Positions 1-13,100 of a stretch of DNA of 64,000 nt are shown here, in pieces. The notes under the pieces were generated by a model that did no database searches, was not told the origin of the DNA, and saw only the letters and a program-made list of their open reading frames with translations. The DNA is taken from NCBI GenBank assembly GCA_024349245.1, contig JALDNG010000005.1:16159001-16223000 (forward strand), written 5' to 3'. Position numbers and translations under genes: made by a program. Positions within the stretch are counted from its first letter, which is position 1, and the number at the start of each line of letters is the position of its first letter. The stretch comes from Neodontobutis hainanensis (lineage: Eukaryota > Chordata > Actinopteri > Gobiiformes > Odontobutidae).

Positions 1-239
1 TAGCTGCACTGACGTCAAGATATGACCAAAGACCCTGTTCACAGAACGGCAGTTAGCGATAGTCCATATATGCTTTAAAAAAAAAAATTCAAATGCATCT
101 GGAGGCAAATAAAAATTGGTATTTTAAAATATATATTTTAATATAAGACAATGCTAGAAATGGAAATCAAAACTTGATGTATTTTATAGTCTATACATTT
201 TGAAGTCTCTGTATTTGATATCTACCAAAAACTCTTGAC
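1..239. other. Sequence downstream of the probable poly(A) site
   Basis: AT-rich sequence with no ORF or repeat that I recognise. A CRE-like TGACGTCA occurs at 10-17 but may be chance. Confidence 0.3.
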
Positions 240-1063
240 CTCACAAAAGCATTCAGTTTATTTACTGTTTAAGAATTTCTATAGGCTAAAAATTTAGCTG
301 CTTTCTAATTGAAGCTATACTGTGGCTCCAGTAAAGGCTGTTAGGAGATTTGTGTCACAACTTTCAGGCTTCCATAGACAGATAGTAGCCTACTGTAGAA
401 TAAAGTGCACCGTTCATCGAATACAAGTACAGTAGTTGTGCGCCGCACAGCTTCAAACTGGGCAGAGGGCTCTAAGGGCTCTGCTGGGGTCATTCATCAA
501 GGTTGGACGCTGGAGAACTGTGCCTGTTGTTGGTATTAATAGCCTGGGGTGAAATAGGTCTTGTCCACTGTGAAGACAATCTGGCAACTTGGGTGAGCCC
601 TATCTCACTTTTCTTTCCATTTTTTCAAAGAGCCTCACATTAGAAAACACCTCTGTGTTCACCTTCACCTGCTACACACTGTACCTTTGTGTACTCTTGC
701 TTATACCCCGTTCTGCAAATTCATGGTTTATAAATTATTATTTTTGTAGACAATAAATGAAAAATCTTTTGTGGTGATTAAGGCAGTCTTTCCTGTTTTA
801 AAATAAGACATTTAAACTCAGAAAGCATAACCAGATAGAAAAAAAAAAAAAAAAAAAAAAAAAGAAACGTCCCTAAGAAGTTCACTCGCTTTGTCATTAA
901 ATCCTTTCATACTCTTGAGTAAAAAGTCTTGACAAGTTCCTGCACTTTTTTCTTTTCCCTTTGATTTGATAATCGTTCTTCATTTCCAGGAGTCCCCCAG
1001 ATCTTCACAGACTGGGATTTATGCTCTCACCACAGGAGGTACCTGCTGCTGTCAGCTCTGCAG
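240..1063 (-). other. epha8: Probable 3' UTR of epha8
   Basis: The gene strand continues without another exon after the stop. The first AATAAA on this strand is at 257-262, about 800 nt after the stop, followed by a T/G-rich stretch that could serve as the downstream element. A 25-nt A run on the plus strand (839-863) is a U run in the transcript. The UTR end is inferred from these signals only. Confidence 0.5.
257..262 (-). terminator. Candidate polyadenylation signal AATAAA
   Basis: The plus strand reads tttatt, which is AATAAA on the gene strand. It is the first canonical hexamer after the epha8 stop, and a TTTTGTGAGG stretch follows about 10 nt later. Alternative hexamers such as ATTAAA also occur, so other cleavage sites are possible. 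Confidence 0.45.
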
Positions 1064-1178
1064 TTATACGTGCACTGACGGCACACTCTTGTTGAGGACC
1101 TGCGCTCTCATCAGCTGGACACTGGTCATGATCTTCTTCTGGTGTCCCATGAGCGTCACCCCCAGCCTCTGGATGTCC
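1064..1178 (-). CDS. epha8: epha8 exon 17: SAM domain end, C-terminal tail and stop
   Basis: The coding part is 115 nt: a completing G, 37 codons and TAA (1064-1066). It encodes DIQRLGVTLMGHQKKIMTSV and a tail ending in SVPSVHV. The acceptor is gtgctgcag. The last residues V-H-V fit a class II PDZ-binding motif (hydrophobic at -2 and 0), as in several Eph receptors. Human EPHA8 as I recall it ends differently (PRRHL), so the tail is a point of divergence. Confidence 0.95.
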
Positions 1179-4100
1179 CTGCAGCACATAACAAAACATA
1201 CTGTGAGCTGTTCCTCAAAACTATTAAATAAAAGTTCCAACATAATAACTAGTAAATGTATTGATAGTATAAGCAACGTATAATAATATTCCTAAAAAAA
1301 ATTTTTAGTTAATATGTTGAGGGTTTATCTATGCATACAGTATGTCTTCATAACAAACTGTAACCTTTAATTAAAAGCCCTGGGTTAGAAAATGAAGATT
1401 GTTTGCAATACATCATATTCAGTATTTTATATAGTATATTTATACTAGCTGGCAAATATTTTATAATAGTTTTGCAATGAAATTATACTGTACAATACAA
1501 TTACAATAAAAATATTTTTTTCTGGGTGTACATGCAGCAAACACTAATGAAACTTTTCAGCCTATTGCACTCTACACTATGTGGCATTCGTGTGATCTTG
1601 TGAAAAGGAGCTAATGTTAAACCTGATCTTTAGTATTAAATGCCAATAAACTACCATAGTTTACAAAATAATCATTGATTTATTTATGAATAGCAACAGT
1701 GACCGTTCAACAAGTTGAAAGCAAAGAATGTCTTTCAAAGAACATGTGTACACATTGTAAACTACGTTAGACTAGCGTTGAGAAATAAACCAAAATAAGC
1801 CAAAAAACAGGTTAAGCCAGTGGGCGAGTGTCCTAAAATAGGTGTCTTTTTCCTTAGCTTGGTTCAGCTGTCTACACACAGCAATTGTCAAATTGTCACA
1901 GCAAAGTATGACTCATATTATTCATATTCGGACTCTCTGAACACAAGATGATTCATCCCTCATCCAGGGAACTTGACTGTGCTGGGTTTGTCAGGCTACG
2001 AAAAATGACTGCCATTAGAGTCGGACTAAGACGTTTAGATGCATTTTAAAAGTCCAATTGTAGTTTGACAAAGGCAGAGCGAATGTAATGAATGTGTACT
2101 CAATATTTGTGTAGATGTTGAGTAAGTACGATTACGTACAATGAGGCAGCTAACGTTGCTGGATAAACAAATGATGAAGATGGCGGTAATGTATAACCTG
2201 AACTATGGCTCCATTCTCTCCACCAGCCCCTGACACTTACCCTTGTTTCATCCCTATGACGTGTCCCAGAGTATGGAACCCCCCTGCTGCAAAGTGGTCC
2301 TTGTAGCGGCCCATCTTTATGGTATCCAGCCACTCATCTACTGAGTTACAGCTACTGAAGTCTGGCATAGCTCTCTCCATCAGTGGAGGGCTGTTTAGGC
2401 TGCGGCTGAGAGACAGATGGCCAGAGATGGACGGAGAAGAAGGAAGATGGATGGGACAAGACAAACAGATTAGTTCGAGGGAGTCAGAAAACCAGGAAAA
2501 AGTCAGTAAGGGAGCACAAAGCAGCGAGGCCAGAGGGAAAAGGGGGGCTTGAAATGTGCTAGTAACAGAGGCAGAAAATCAATAGCAGTTAAAATGATAG
2601 AGAAGAGGTGGCGGCGGTGGTTGCGGGATGGCTGCTTTAGTTAGATTAATGCTGAGAGAAATCCTTAACAGCGCTGCTCTTGCCTCCACCCAAGGCTTCC
2701 CTCTGGCTCCAAAACCCGAGAACTGTGCCATGCTCCACTGACTCTGGACAACCTGGGATCTCAGCTGAACAATTTACAACCTCAGCCCAGTGTCCTTTCA
2801 AACCCACTCCCAAATCCAACATGGATCAATGTCAATATCACAGGCAGGATTTTACTTAACGCACAGCGCGTCCATCACAGATGAGCTTATTGGAAAACGA
2901 CCGCTCACTCAATCTGAACTTAGAGGGAAACTTTAGACCGTAACTTTATCAAGCCTTGTTTGATAGCAGCGGGATGAAATTGGATTTACCCGGCCTGCCT
3001 CACCAGGACACCAGTTATTTAGAAGCCTAACAGTCCGTCACTATACAACGTCCGGGAGATCATCTTTTCAGCCCCTCACAGGAGGAAGCTCGCTTTGATT
3101 TGCAACAAAATCCGCTAATCACATGAACCAATATTTGATTAAATGTTGGCAAACCGACTGGTTAAATTAAATCAGAAGCCTCCTCAGTGTTGGACACAAT
3201 GCACCCATGTCGCTTTGCCTGGAAAATGGATGTATTGAGTGGGCACCCACCTGCAGAGCGAGTCCATAGACTTCAGGTTCTCTGGGTTGCGGATTAGCTT
3301 GTCGAGAACGGTGACTATCTGGCAAAAGCGCGGCCTCTCGTTGCGATCCTTCTGCCAGCAGTCCAGCATGAGTGTGTGCAGAGCAGCAGGGCAGCCCATA
3401 GGAGCGGGCAGCCTGTAGCCCTCCTCCACTGATTTGATCACCTGCACAGGCAAAACGGACAGGGAATAATACCACAAATTAGTCAAGCCTTTTTGAAAAT
3501 TGAACACTGTTTGACTGTAAGCGCTCACATCTCTGTTGGTGAGGTTCCAATATGGCCGCTCTCCATAGGACATCACCTCCCACATGACCACCCCGTAGCT
3601 CCAGACGTCACTGGAGGAGGAGAACTTCCTGTATGCAATGGCCTCCGGAGCCGTCCAGCGGATTGGGATTTTTCCACCCTGTAAGAAACAGACACATTAA
3701 ATCCAACAGAAACAGTTACCTGGAAGAAGAAAAATGTCCAAATAAATCCATACAGTAACTTCTTTCATATGCTGGTAGGTAAAATACCAACAATATATAT
3801 TTTATTATTTTTTATGTGCAGTTAAGTCTAGACCCCTCTCGGACAAGTTCACTGTTAGAAAGACCACAATAATACACACATTTATAGATTTTGATGAAGA
3901 TTTTTGGTGTATAAATTGTCTTTTATTTAATTGTGATTCTATCGTGGGAATAAAATTAAGTTTGTCATAAAACAAAAGTTTCACCAAACATCTTTTTTGC
4001 AAATTTGTTAGCCTTTTTTCTATATATATATTCTTTTGGCAGAGAAATTTTTCACAAGCTGCATGCTAGGCTAAACAGCGACAACCTATCCAAGAGGTCA

Positions 4101-7100
4101 CAAAAGAACCCACAACAACATCTAAAGAACTGCAGGCTTCACTTGCTTCAGTTAAAGTCAGTGTTCATGACTCAACCACAAGACAAAAAAAAAAATAAAG
4201 TTCCAAGGCAAAATCCACTGCTGACCACAAAGAACATAAAGGCTCGTCTCACTTTTGACAAAAAACATTTTGATGATACCCAAGACTTTTGGGAAAATAT
4301 GGAATAATGAGACAAAAGTTCAACTTTTTGGAAGGTGTGCGTCCTGTTCATCTGGTGTAAAAGTAACAGCATTTTAGAAAAGATCCTCATACAGTCAAAT
4401 ATTTATTTATTCTTTATTAGGTCAATTGAGAACCAGTTGTGGTGGTGGTAGTGTGATGGTCTGGGGCTGCCTCAGGACCTGGACAACTTGCTGAAGATTG
4501 ATGGAACCATGAATTCTGCTCTTTACCAAAAAATATTGAAGGAAAATTTCCGTCCTTTGTTTGTGATTTCTAAGCTGAATGCTGGTAAAACCCTCCAATG
4601 TGGCTGAATTAAAACTGGGCCAAAATTCCTCCACTGTAAAGTGAAAGAATCATTGCTAGTAATCTCAAACGCTTGACTGCAGTTGTAGAACAAACTCTGA
4701 TTGCAGTCGTTGCTTTCTGAGGGTGGCACAACCAGTTACTAGGTTTAGGGGGCAATTACTTTTTCAGGGACCTTATACTGTAGGACAAGCATTAAAGTCT
4801 TTGATATCACATTGTACACACAGGACCTAAACGTGTTCTAAGTGATGCAGCATGTAATCACCTAGCTTTTAAAATCTGACGGCTGCGCAATAACTGAGTG
4901 GAGCAGGCAAATGTGTCAAACACTGATTTCCATTGTGTGTTGTGAGCTGATACCATCACAGAATGTAAGGAGCTTTTTCTGTGCACCGACTTTGTTCTAC
5001 CGCCATCCCAGCAGACTGCAGCTTTAATATAGGCCTATTTACCCACACTTTCCATCTCGCTGTTATAGCACTCTGATTGGATTTGTATTGCTTTGCTGTA
5101 GTTGCGTTTAACTTTTGTGCCTGGCTCACAGCTGCTGATGTTCTGGACCAAATGAACCAAACAAAACAATCTTTTTTTTTTTACAGATTTGATATTTTAT
5201 GCTTGTGGTCGTTTTTTGCAGCTAAAGTTTCATTGCAGCATAACATTGTACTGTCTAAAGCAACATCCAACATATATAGTTTTTTGTTGTTGTTTCTCTT
5301 TTGGCGTTTATGTATTAGCATTTCATGGTCGGAAATTTGTTCAGTTTTACTTTCAATACAACGCATAGTATTGTAAATTAAATGTTATTTTGACTTTATC
5401 CATTCAGTTGGACTAAAAGTCAAATTTACAGCTATGCTTGAAACATTTTAGAATTTTTATGTTTTTACCACCCAAAATTTCCATATCAAACTTTGAGCAC
5501 TACTGCTGAAGTTATTTAGCTTAGTTCTTCAAATTGTGTCAATATAAGTATAATTAGAGTGTGACATTTAAAATATATAAACTATGTTGTATTAGGTATA
5601 ATACATGGTACATGGCAAGATGGCATCTGTGTGATGTTTGTCCTCTCCACTTTGCCAGTTGTTAAAAGATCTGTGAGGTCTATAAAAATGAAAAGGGACT
5701 TGAATGATTTTTATGAGTGTGTGCATCTGCGTGTTGCTTGCCTCAATATGGAAACTCACACTGGTGGTGTACGCCGCATCAGGGTCATCCTCGAGGACCC
5801 TGGACAGGCCAAAGTCCGACACCTTACAGACCAGGTTACTGTTGACCAGGATGTTCCGAGCGGCCAGGTCTCTGTGGATGTAGCCCAGGTCTGAGAGGTA
5901 GGTCATCCCGGCGGCGATGCCCCGCAGCAGTCCCACCAGCTGGATCACTGTGAACTGGCCGTCGTGGCGCTTTGGGGACCAAAAGCAAAGAGAAGATCAA
6001 ACAGATTTGTAGCAACAGACAGAATATAGGACGAGTGATAAGAGCAGAGATTTTAATCAAGATACAGAGCACAGGCGAGATAAGAGAATGAAATATGACA
6101 GGGATTTGCTTTTAGGTAATAATCCACTGTTTTCATTGAAGCAAATATTGTAGTTTGACATTGTCCATGTCATACAATGATAACTTCAGATTAACTTCAA
6201 TACAAAGTCAACTTCATATAACTTGAAAAACAAAAGTTTTATGGCCTTTTTAACTGTCTATTGCACTGTTGTTCTTTCTTTACTGCTATTTAAAGGTCAC
6301 AGATTGCTCTTTCACTTCTGTTTGCTTTAGTAATTTATATCACTTTTGTTCATATGAAAGGTTTATCAAGCCCCAAAAGCTGAACCTTTCCCTATAAAGA
6401 ATGTATTTTCCTCAGCTCCTAAAATGGCTGGAGTTGCTCCAGGATTATGTGACGTCACAAATGACTCCACTTCTGAACAGAATATCACAATGTTTTTGCC
6501 AATACAAAAAAGCATGAGTGGGTCCAGGTCAAAAGGCTGTGCAGTGGGCTAGTGATAAACATAGATGCATGCATGGGGACCCACTGAGCACATACATTAA
6601 AGGGATAAACACAAAAATAGTCAAAAATATTGTTTGTAAAAAAATCAGATTTTTTAATTTGTGTTTTAATATTTATAACATGTAATCCTGTTTAGATGTA
6701 AAGAAAAACATTAAAGATTTAAAGAAAAATTAAGAAGAATATTAGCATAAAAAAGCTGAATACAACTAGGGTTACACAATATTCACAAATGTAATAGTTA
6801 TCGCAAAGTCAATACTTAACATCTATATTGCCAGGGGCTGCTTAAATAGAAAACATTTTTTAATGGTCTAGTATTTATTAATTGCTTTCCTTAAATCTGG
6901 ACCCAAGTCAATTACAATTAGGGCTAGATAGAGAGTCATATAATTTGTAAAATAGAAAGATTTCTCATCTATCGGAAAGTTGTGTTATAGCCTAAATGGT
7001 GAATAAAACAAAAAAGATAGTACTCGTCTGTAAGATTGGATAGGGGTGAATATATTTGGTTGTTGGTAAATTGGTAAAAAGTATATGGCTGCTGTGTGTT

Positions 7101-10100
7101 GAAATGCACAATTATTTTACATTTGGACAAATGCTTTTTTATGATAAACAGGTGAGTTTAGAGATGTCTGTCCCACCTAGTGCAAGTTCTGGTGCAAATA
7201 AAAGCAACACTAATCTCATCAGCTGATTCTATAGTGTGACAAAGTGTTCCATATTTATTTAGCACCAATTACCTCTTTAATTATTGTAAATAGTAATAGA
7301 TTTTACCCTGAGGAATGAGTCGAGTGAGCCGTTCTCCATGTATTCCGTGATGATCATCACTGGTTTACCTGCAAAACAAACAAAACACCTTAATGACACA
7401 ATGCATACCCTAGTAAAGTAAGTAACACACCCTCATATCAAATTACATGTGTAGAAATACAGGGAATAGCTGTAACAGTGAATTATATTATAATGTTGTG
7501 CATACTCTGCGTGACCACTCCTTCGAGGCGGATAACATTAGGATGGTCAAACTGCGCCATGATGGACGCCTCAGCCAAGAAGTCCCTCTTCTGCTTCTCT
7601 GTGTATCCAGCCTTGAGAGTCTTCAGGGCTACGGGGGTGTCTCTTTTCCCAGGGAGCCTCATCCGTCCGTAACAGACCTCTCCGAACTCCCCTGAACACA
7701 GCACAGAAATTAACAATTCGACATTAAGAAGAAAACCAATTCTCCGGTGTAGTGTAACCCTGCTAACACACTTAACACCCCCGCACATTCTCTCTTAAGC
7801 CAAGGCTGTAAATGAGAGTGTGTCTGGTAATTTGTGAGGTTAGATAAGAGAAACAAATCCATTTATTGGCTGTGAATCCACATCTGTGTGCAAACGAGGC
7901 TCATCATCGATCATCCTCTTTCTCATTAATTCTTATCTGTGGATTTGTGGAACTTGAAGTATTACCACTGTTATTTGTCTTATTCTGTTCTAGTCAGTAT
8001 ATGGCACACAGACAGTAGACACTGGTGTGGCAGTAAAGGTTGGTTCCACTAAGATCCCCATGTGTAAAATGTATATCCTGGTTGAGAGTGACACTTAAAG
8101 GTTTTTCAAACAGGGTCTTATCACAAACACTGCCCTGTAATGTAAAATAAAACAAACAAACAAAAAAAAACTCTGCTAAAAAGTAAACAGTATGTTGATC
8201 AGGCCAGTAGGGGCGCTGTGAACCTTGCTCAAGATTAACTTTATTGTCCCACATGTAGGAAAATTGTCTTGGGCTCCTCACCCATTTTGTGGCCTCACAT
8301 TTAAGGCACAATGAATACAACACATGGTAAAGTGTTCTTTTCAGTTTTGCTTAGTGTCGCCAAAATGCATTTTATCTGAGAGTGTATTAACTCCACTGCA
8401 TTATGAACAGAACATTATTTTCTGCTTTGAAGCTCGTCCCTCTTTTAAAGTATAAACAATGCAAAGACGTTTAGAGTTGAAAGTTGCAGAAGTTCCCAGA
8501 GGAAACAAGCTCTCCTCTGTAACAGTTGTCAGATTAGCTAAATACGTCAGACCCGTCTCATTGAAGTTCATTTTAACCTTAGGCAAATGACTAATTTGCA
8601 TTTCCATTAAATGGGTTCAAGGGTTTTGACCAGTGGGATAAATTTCATGACTACATTAAATTGTCCATTAGCATCACTAGCTAGCTAGTCTCAGGGTTAT
8701 ATTGTTAGCTTAGAAGGTGATGTTTGTTGTTGGTGCCTTATTTTATTTGATATCCTCTATTTATTCTGTTATTTATTTCTTGGTTGATAACAGATACAAT
8801 TGTCACTGCAAAAAAATGACATAACGTCAATATGTGTCACTACTTTCTCTCCTAAGGCAATTTAAAATGTTTACTTGACATTACAAACTCACAGCCTATC
8901 TCAAAGTCCTTATGTGGAACAACCTTTTAGGGTGAAACAAATACTTACAGCAACCCACTCTTAGGCCATGACCCATTGTTTAGAAAACATGATATGCCTG
9001 CTATAGACTTTGGTCTGGTGCATTCTGGTGCCACAGTGTTAGTATTCTCTATTTGTCTGAGCGACTCTGACTCTGACTGACAGCCCCACGCAACGCTCTG
9101 ATTCCACTCTGCCATCTTCCTCTCTGTTGCGCACCACAGCCTTTACACCGGCCAATCATTTAATGTGAGCTCAGCCAATGACTCTGTCTGTGTGTGTGTG
9201 CGGTAGTGGGTGTACACCAGTTTATGGTTTTACCTGAGCCAATGATTTTCTCTATTTTGATCCGGGAAGCTTCAATTTCTCGGGCAAACTCGTGGACCGC
9301 CTGGCAGGGGTCTTCGTAGGTGTGCGGGTCGATATAGAACCGTGCGTCGGGGAATGACACTAAGATAAACAACATTAGCATTTGGTCACACAGCAGAGAA
9401 TGAGAGCGCCTCACATCTGAGCCCTGTCGGTGGTGTGTGCAGAGAGACCTGATGAGAACAAGACTGAATAAACAGCACACAGAGAGTGACCCTGCATTCA
9501 TGTGCTCCTCGGATAGGCTCCCAGTTTATGAGTTAGGAAATCCATCCGCTGACTATGATGGTGGGTTCATGTTCCATTCTGAAAGTTAGAATTTTAACTC
9601 AGTTCCTTTCGTTTATGTCAACATAAGCCCCTTTTCAGACATGTATTATCCTCCAGATTTTATGCAGGTATTATTTTGACCATATATACTTGGAGTAACC
9701 AATTACAATCTTTGGCTAGGTGTAATGTATAACCAACGTTTGGAGATTCTCTGGTGCAGAGCAGGGAGCGTAATGTGTGACTGGAGCTGTAAGCGGAGTT
9801 TAGCGCCATGGTGATAGTCTGGTGGCAATTCCCCCGGACATCCTCCAGACACATGTAAAAAGGATTTTAGAGTGACCTAGACTACGGAGTAGTGTATTTA
9901 ACTTTTAGGTAAATTCACTAAATATCTTGGAGTTTATTAGCACTCAGTTATGCTACTAAACTACTGTTGAACGTGATTTGTTTGTAGAGCTAATGGCTGT
10001 AGACCGTTTGTGAACAGCAGTGTTAGAAATTCTACTTTTGAGCACATAAACACACCGATTTTGGAAAAATAACTTCCCAATTCATGAACCAGGACAATCC

Positions 10101-13100
10101 AAGGAGCACTTGAGCAATTTTATTATATACTGTCATTATTCTTATGGAGATTATTGTACACCACAGTTTTTAGATGAAAACTAGTGCTTTAGAGTGGACT
10201 TTGTTTCAATATTAAGTATATTCAGATATCAGATTCTACTTTGGACTATAACAACTAGTCTAACTGTAATATAATAATACACATTATACTTCACCAAAAG
10301 GGAGACACAATGTTATTAAAATATGTTCACATGCAAATTAAATCCAAAATGATGCCTGAACGCCAGATTTATTTACATACATACTCTCAAATATTAACCA
10401 TCAAACAATGGACTGCAGATAGAAAGGAGCTTGTAGTTAAATCTGGTACAAAGCATCTTTTTTCTTGTGAGATGAATGTATTTGTACATGGTCCCTGAAA
10501 AATACAGAATGAACTAAACTAAATGTTTTTTAATAACTACACACTATAAGCATTGGTTAATCATTATCAATTCATTTCTGAGTTTAATTTATATTTATAC
10601 TCTTGTTAGTGTGTAGTTAAAAAAAAAAAATCGATATATTTTTAAGCCATATGGTTTGGATTCATCAATAATAAATTATTATTTCTTTGTCTAGCTACAG
10701 ATAATAGTAGACCAAGCAATTTCAGGCACCGACAGCGCATGGATGCAGCACAAGGCCTGCTGTAATCACTGAGCATGATGAAAATTGTTTGCTCTGAGGA
10801 TGAACTATATTACATGGGGATAAAAAGAAACGTGATCTCATCTATTACGGTCATAACAGAGGACTGGGCTAAACATACCGTGACCGTTCTGGTAATGCAT
10901 CTTCTCCTCGTCTGAGTCCTGGAAGGCTTTGCTGTAGCCACAATGTCTGTACAAACACACACAAACAGGCACACACACAGGCACACACACACACACACAC
11001 ACACCCATATATAAACGCACACACAGACAAACATACATATAGCGGGATGAATACAGGACAACACAGAACACATTTTTACTATCAAACTCTTCTTCACATG
11101 GAATCAGACTTAATGCATTAATCAATGTTCTGTAGAAAGAATTATTAACCAGGCTCTGGCAATTTATCACATAATAACTCCTGATTATTAAAAAGCACAA
11201 CCAGTCATCACTGCCTCTGGTAATGAGGCTTTAAACAAGGGCAATAGATGAAGGAAATCTATTCTTACTGGAGTCATTTGTTCTTCTTTATTAGTAAATC
11301 TTAGTACTTTAATTAATGTTTAAATTGATTATCATTTTACTGTTTGAAAACAATGGATACGGCATGCAACAATCATTAGACTTGAAGGCGCAGGTATAAT
11401 ATTAAAATTGTATACAAATATTGGTCGACAAAATTTGTATAAATGTAACAGTTGACAGTGAAGTCAAACATGTGACTGATGAAAGATGACAAGACTGCTA
11501 TTACAGTTGAATTGAATCAAAATAAAACAATTCTCCTACAGATACTGCAAATAAAAAGGTTGTATTTGTTGAACACACAACATATCACAAGTAAGTCAGG
11601 GCTGATTTGGATAAACACAGGACTTTCCCACTGGAGACCTGCGTTTGTCCTCTAAGAAAAGTTTGAGGCAGGGTTGTCTTATAACCACTTCTATTATATT
11701 GTTATACTGTATGATATTATGTATTGATAAAAATAAAGTAGGTTTTATATTTTTATAAATAGGTTATACAAAACAAATGTGATACAGTACAAAACAGTCA
11801 TGAGTGAGCTGTAGTTTTGCAGAGAATCTAACTCTGATAGTTTCCATCTGTCTATTTTTGATTATACATGTTTCTGGGCTAGGGACTCATTAGATCATGA
11901 TGCGTAAAAAATAAATATATTCTCTACTGTACATGGCTATTCATTCATTTATTCGTTCATTTTCTACTGCTTAGTCCCGTTAGTGGTTGCATGTGACTGG
12001 AGCCTATCCCAGCAGCTTTGGGCCTGAGGCGGGGTACACCGTGGACAATGGCCAGTTAATCGCCATTTCGAGACAGACAGTGACAGGCAACCATTCACTT
12101 TCACTAATTCACTTCACCAGGGACACTTTAAAGTTGCCAATTAACCTGTACATGCATGTGTTTGGACGGTGGGAGGAACCTGGAGTACCCGGAGAGAACC
12201 CACATGTCTGTTTATTCAAAACTTGCTGTCAACAGGAATACTAGTGTCAAATTCAGACCTTAAATGAAATCTAAATTTGCTTTGCATGATTGTCTGCAAA
12301 TCTTTAACCTTGTGTAGGTTCTCAGTCATCCAGGTCATCATATGAAAGTGACAGCATCTGGACTTTTCTGCATTATATAGACATATTACATTTGGAGATA
12401 CTGAACTATACTAGTTTTATATTTGTCAGACCCAGACAGAAAGTGTTATTATTTGTCATCTACCCTATTCTTCATGTTACAGTGAACTACATCCAAATAC
12501 AGTCATGCCCTTCAGTACAAAATGTTTCATTATATTTAAAAAATGATATGTAAAATGTTTCATTATATTTCTTAATTTGAAATTAATTGCAGTATAGAAA
12601 GTTTCATACATTTTTTTGATCATCTATGACTTTGTAGTCATGACAACGTGACTTTTGGATAACATCTTTAATCCTTAACTTCATTTCCCTCAAACACAAT
12701 GTAAATGAGATGCTTAATATGCATAAGTAAGGATTAATTTTATGCACAGAATTAACTCTTTTGCAGTTTTTCTGAGATGTAAGTGTAAGAGATCAAAAGG
12801 AAAGGGGGAGGGGCTGAAGGGATAAAGGGAGCATTTGGCTCAGAAACTCCTGGACATGAATCAACATAATTAAATGCATTATGAGCAGTTAGTACATGAA
12901 CTAAAAAGACAGGCAGAACTCAGTGGATAAGAGAAGTATTAGTGCACAGAACTGGTCCTTATTATGGAAAGATTATTCTACAGTCTAATTTAAAACACAT
13001 ATTAATCTGACATGTAATTTAGTGTCAAAGTTGGAGTTGTTTAATATTTGTTTAATAGCCTGTATTTATGTTTATGATATGATATGATATATGTCTCAAA

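Noticed and set aside
4005..4307. 100-codon plus-strand ORF as an independent gene
   Set aside because: Its translation is a decayed Tc1-like transposase, broken downstream by frameshifts.
6448..6459. Functional CRE (TGACGTCA) sites, also at 10-17 and 56378
   Set aside because: Three 8-mers in 64 kb are not far above chance and none is near a promoter.
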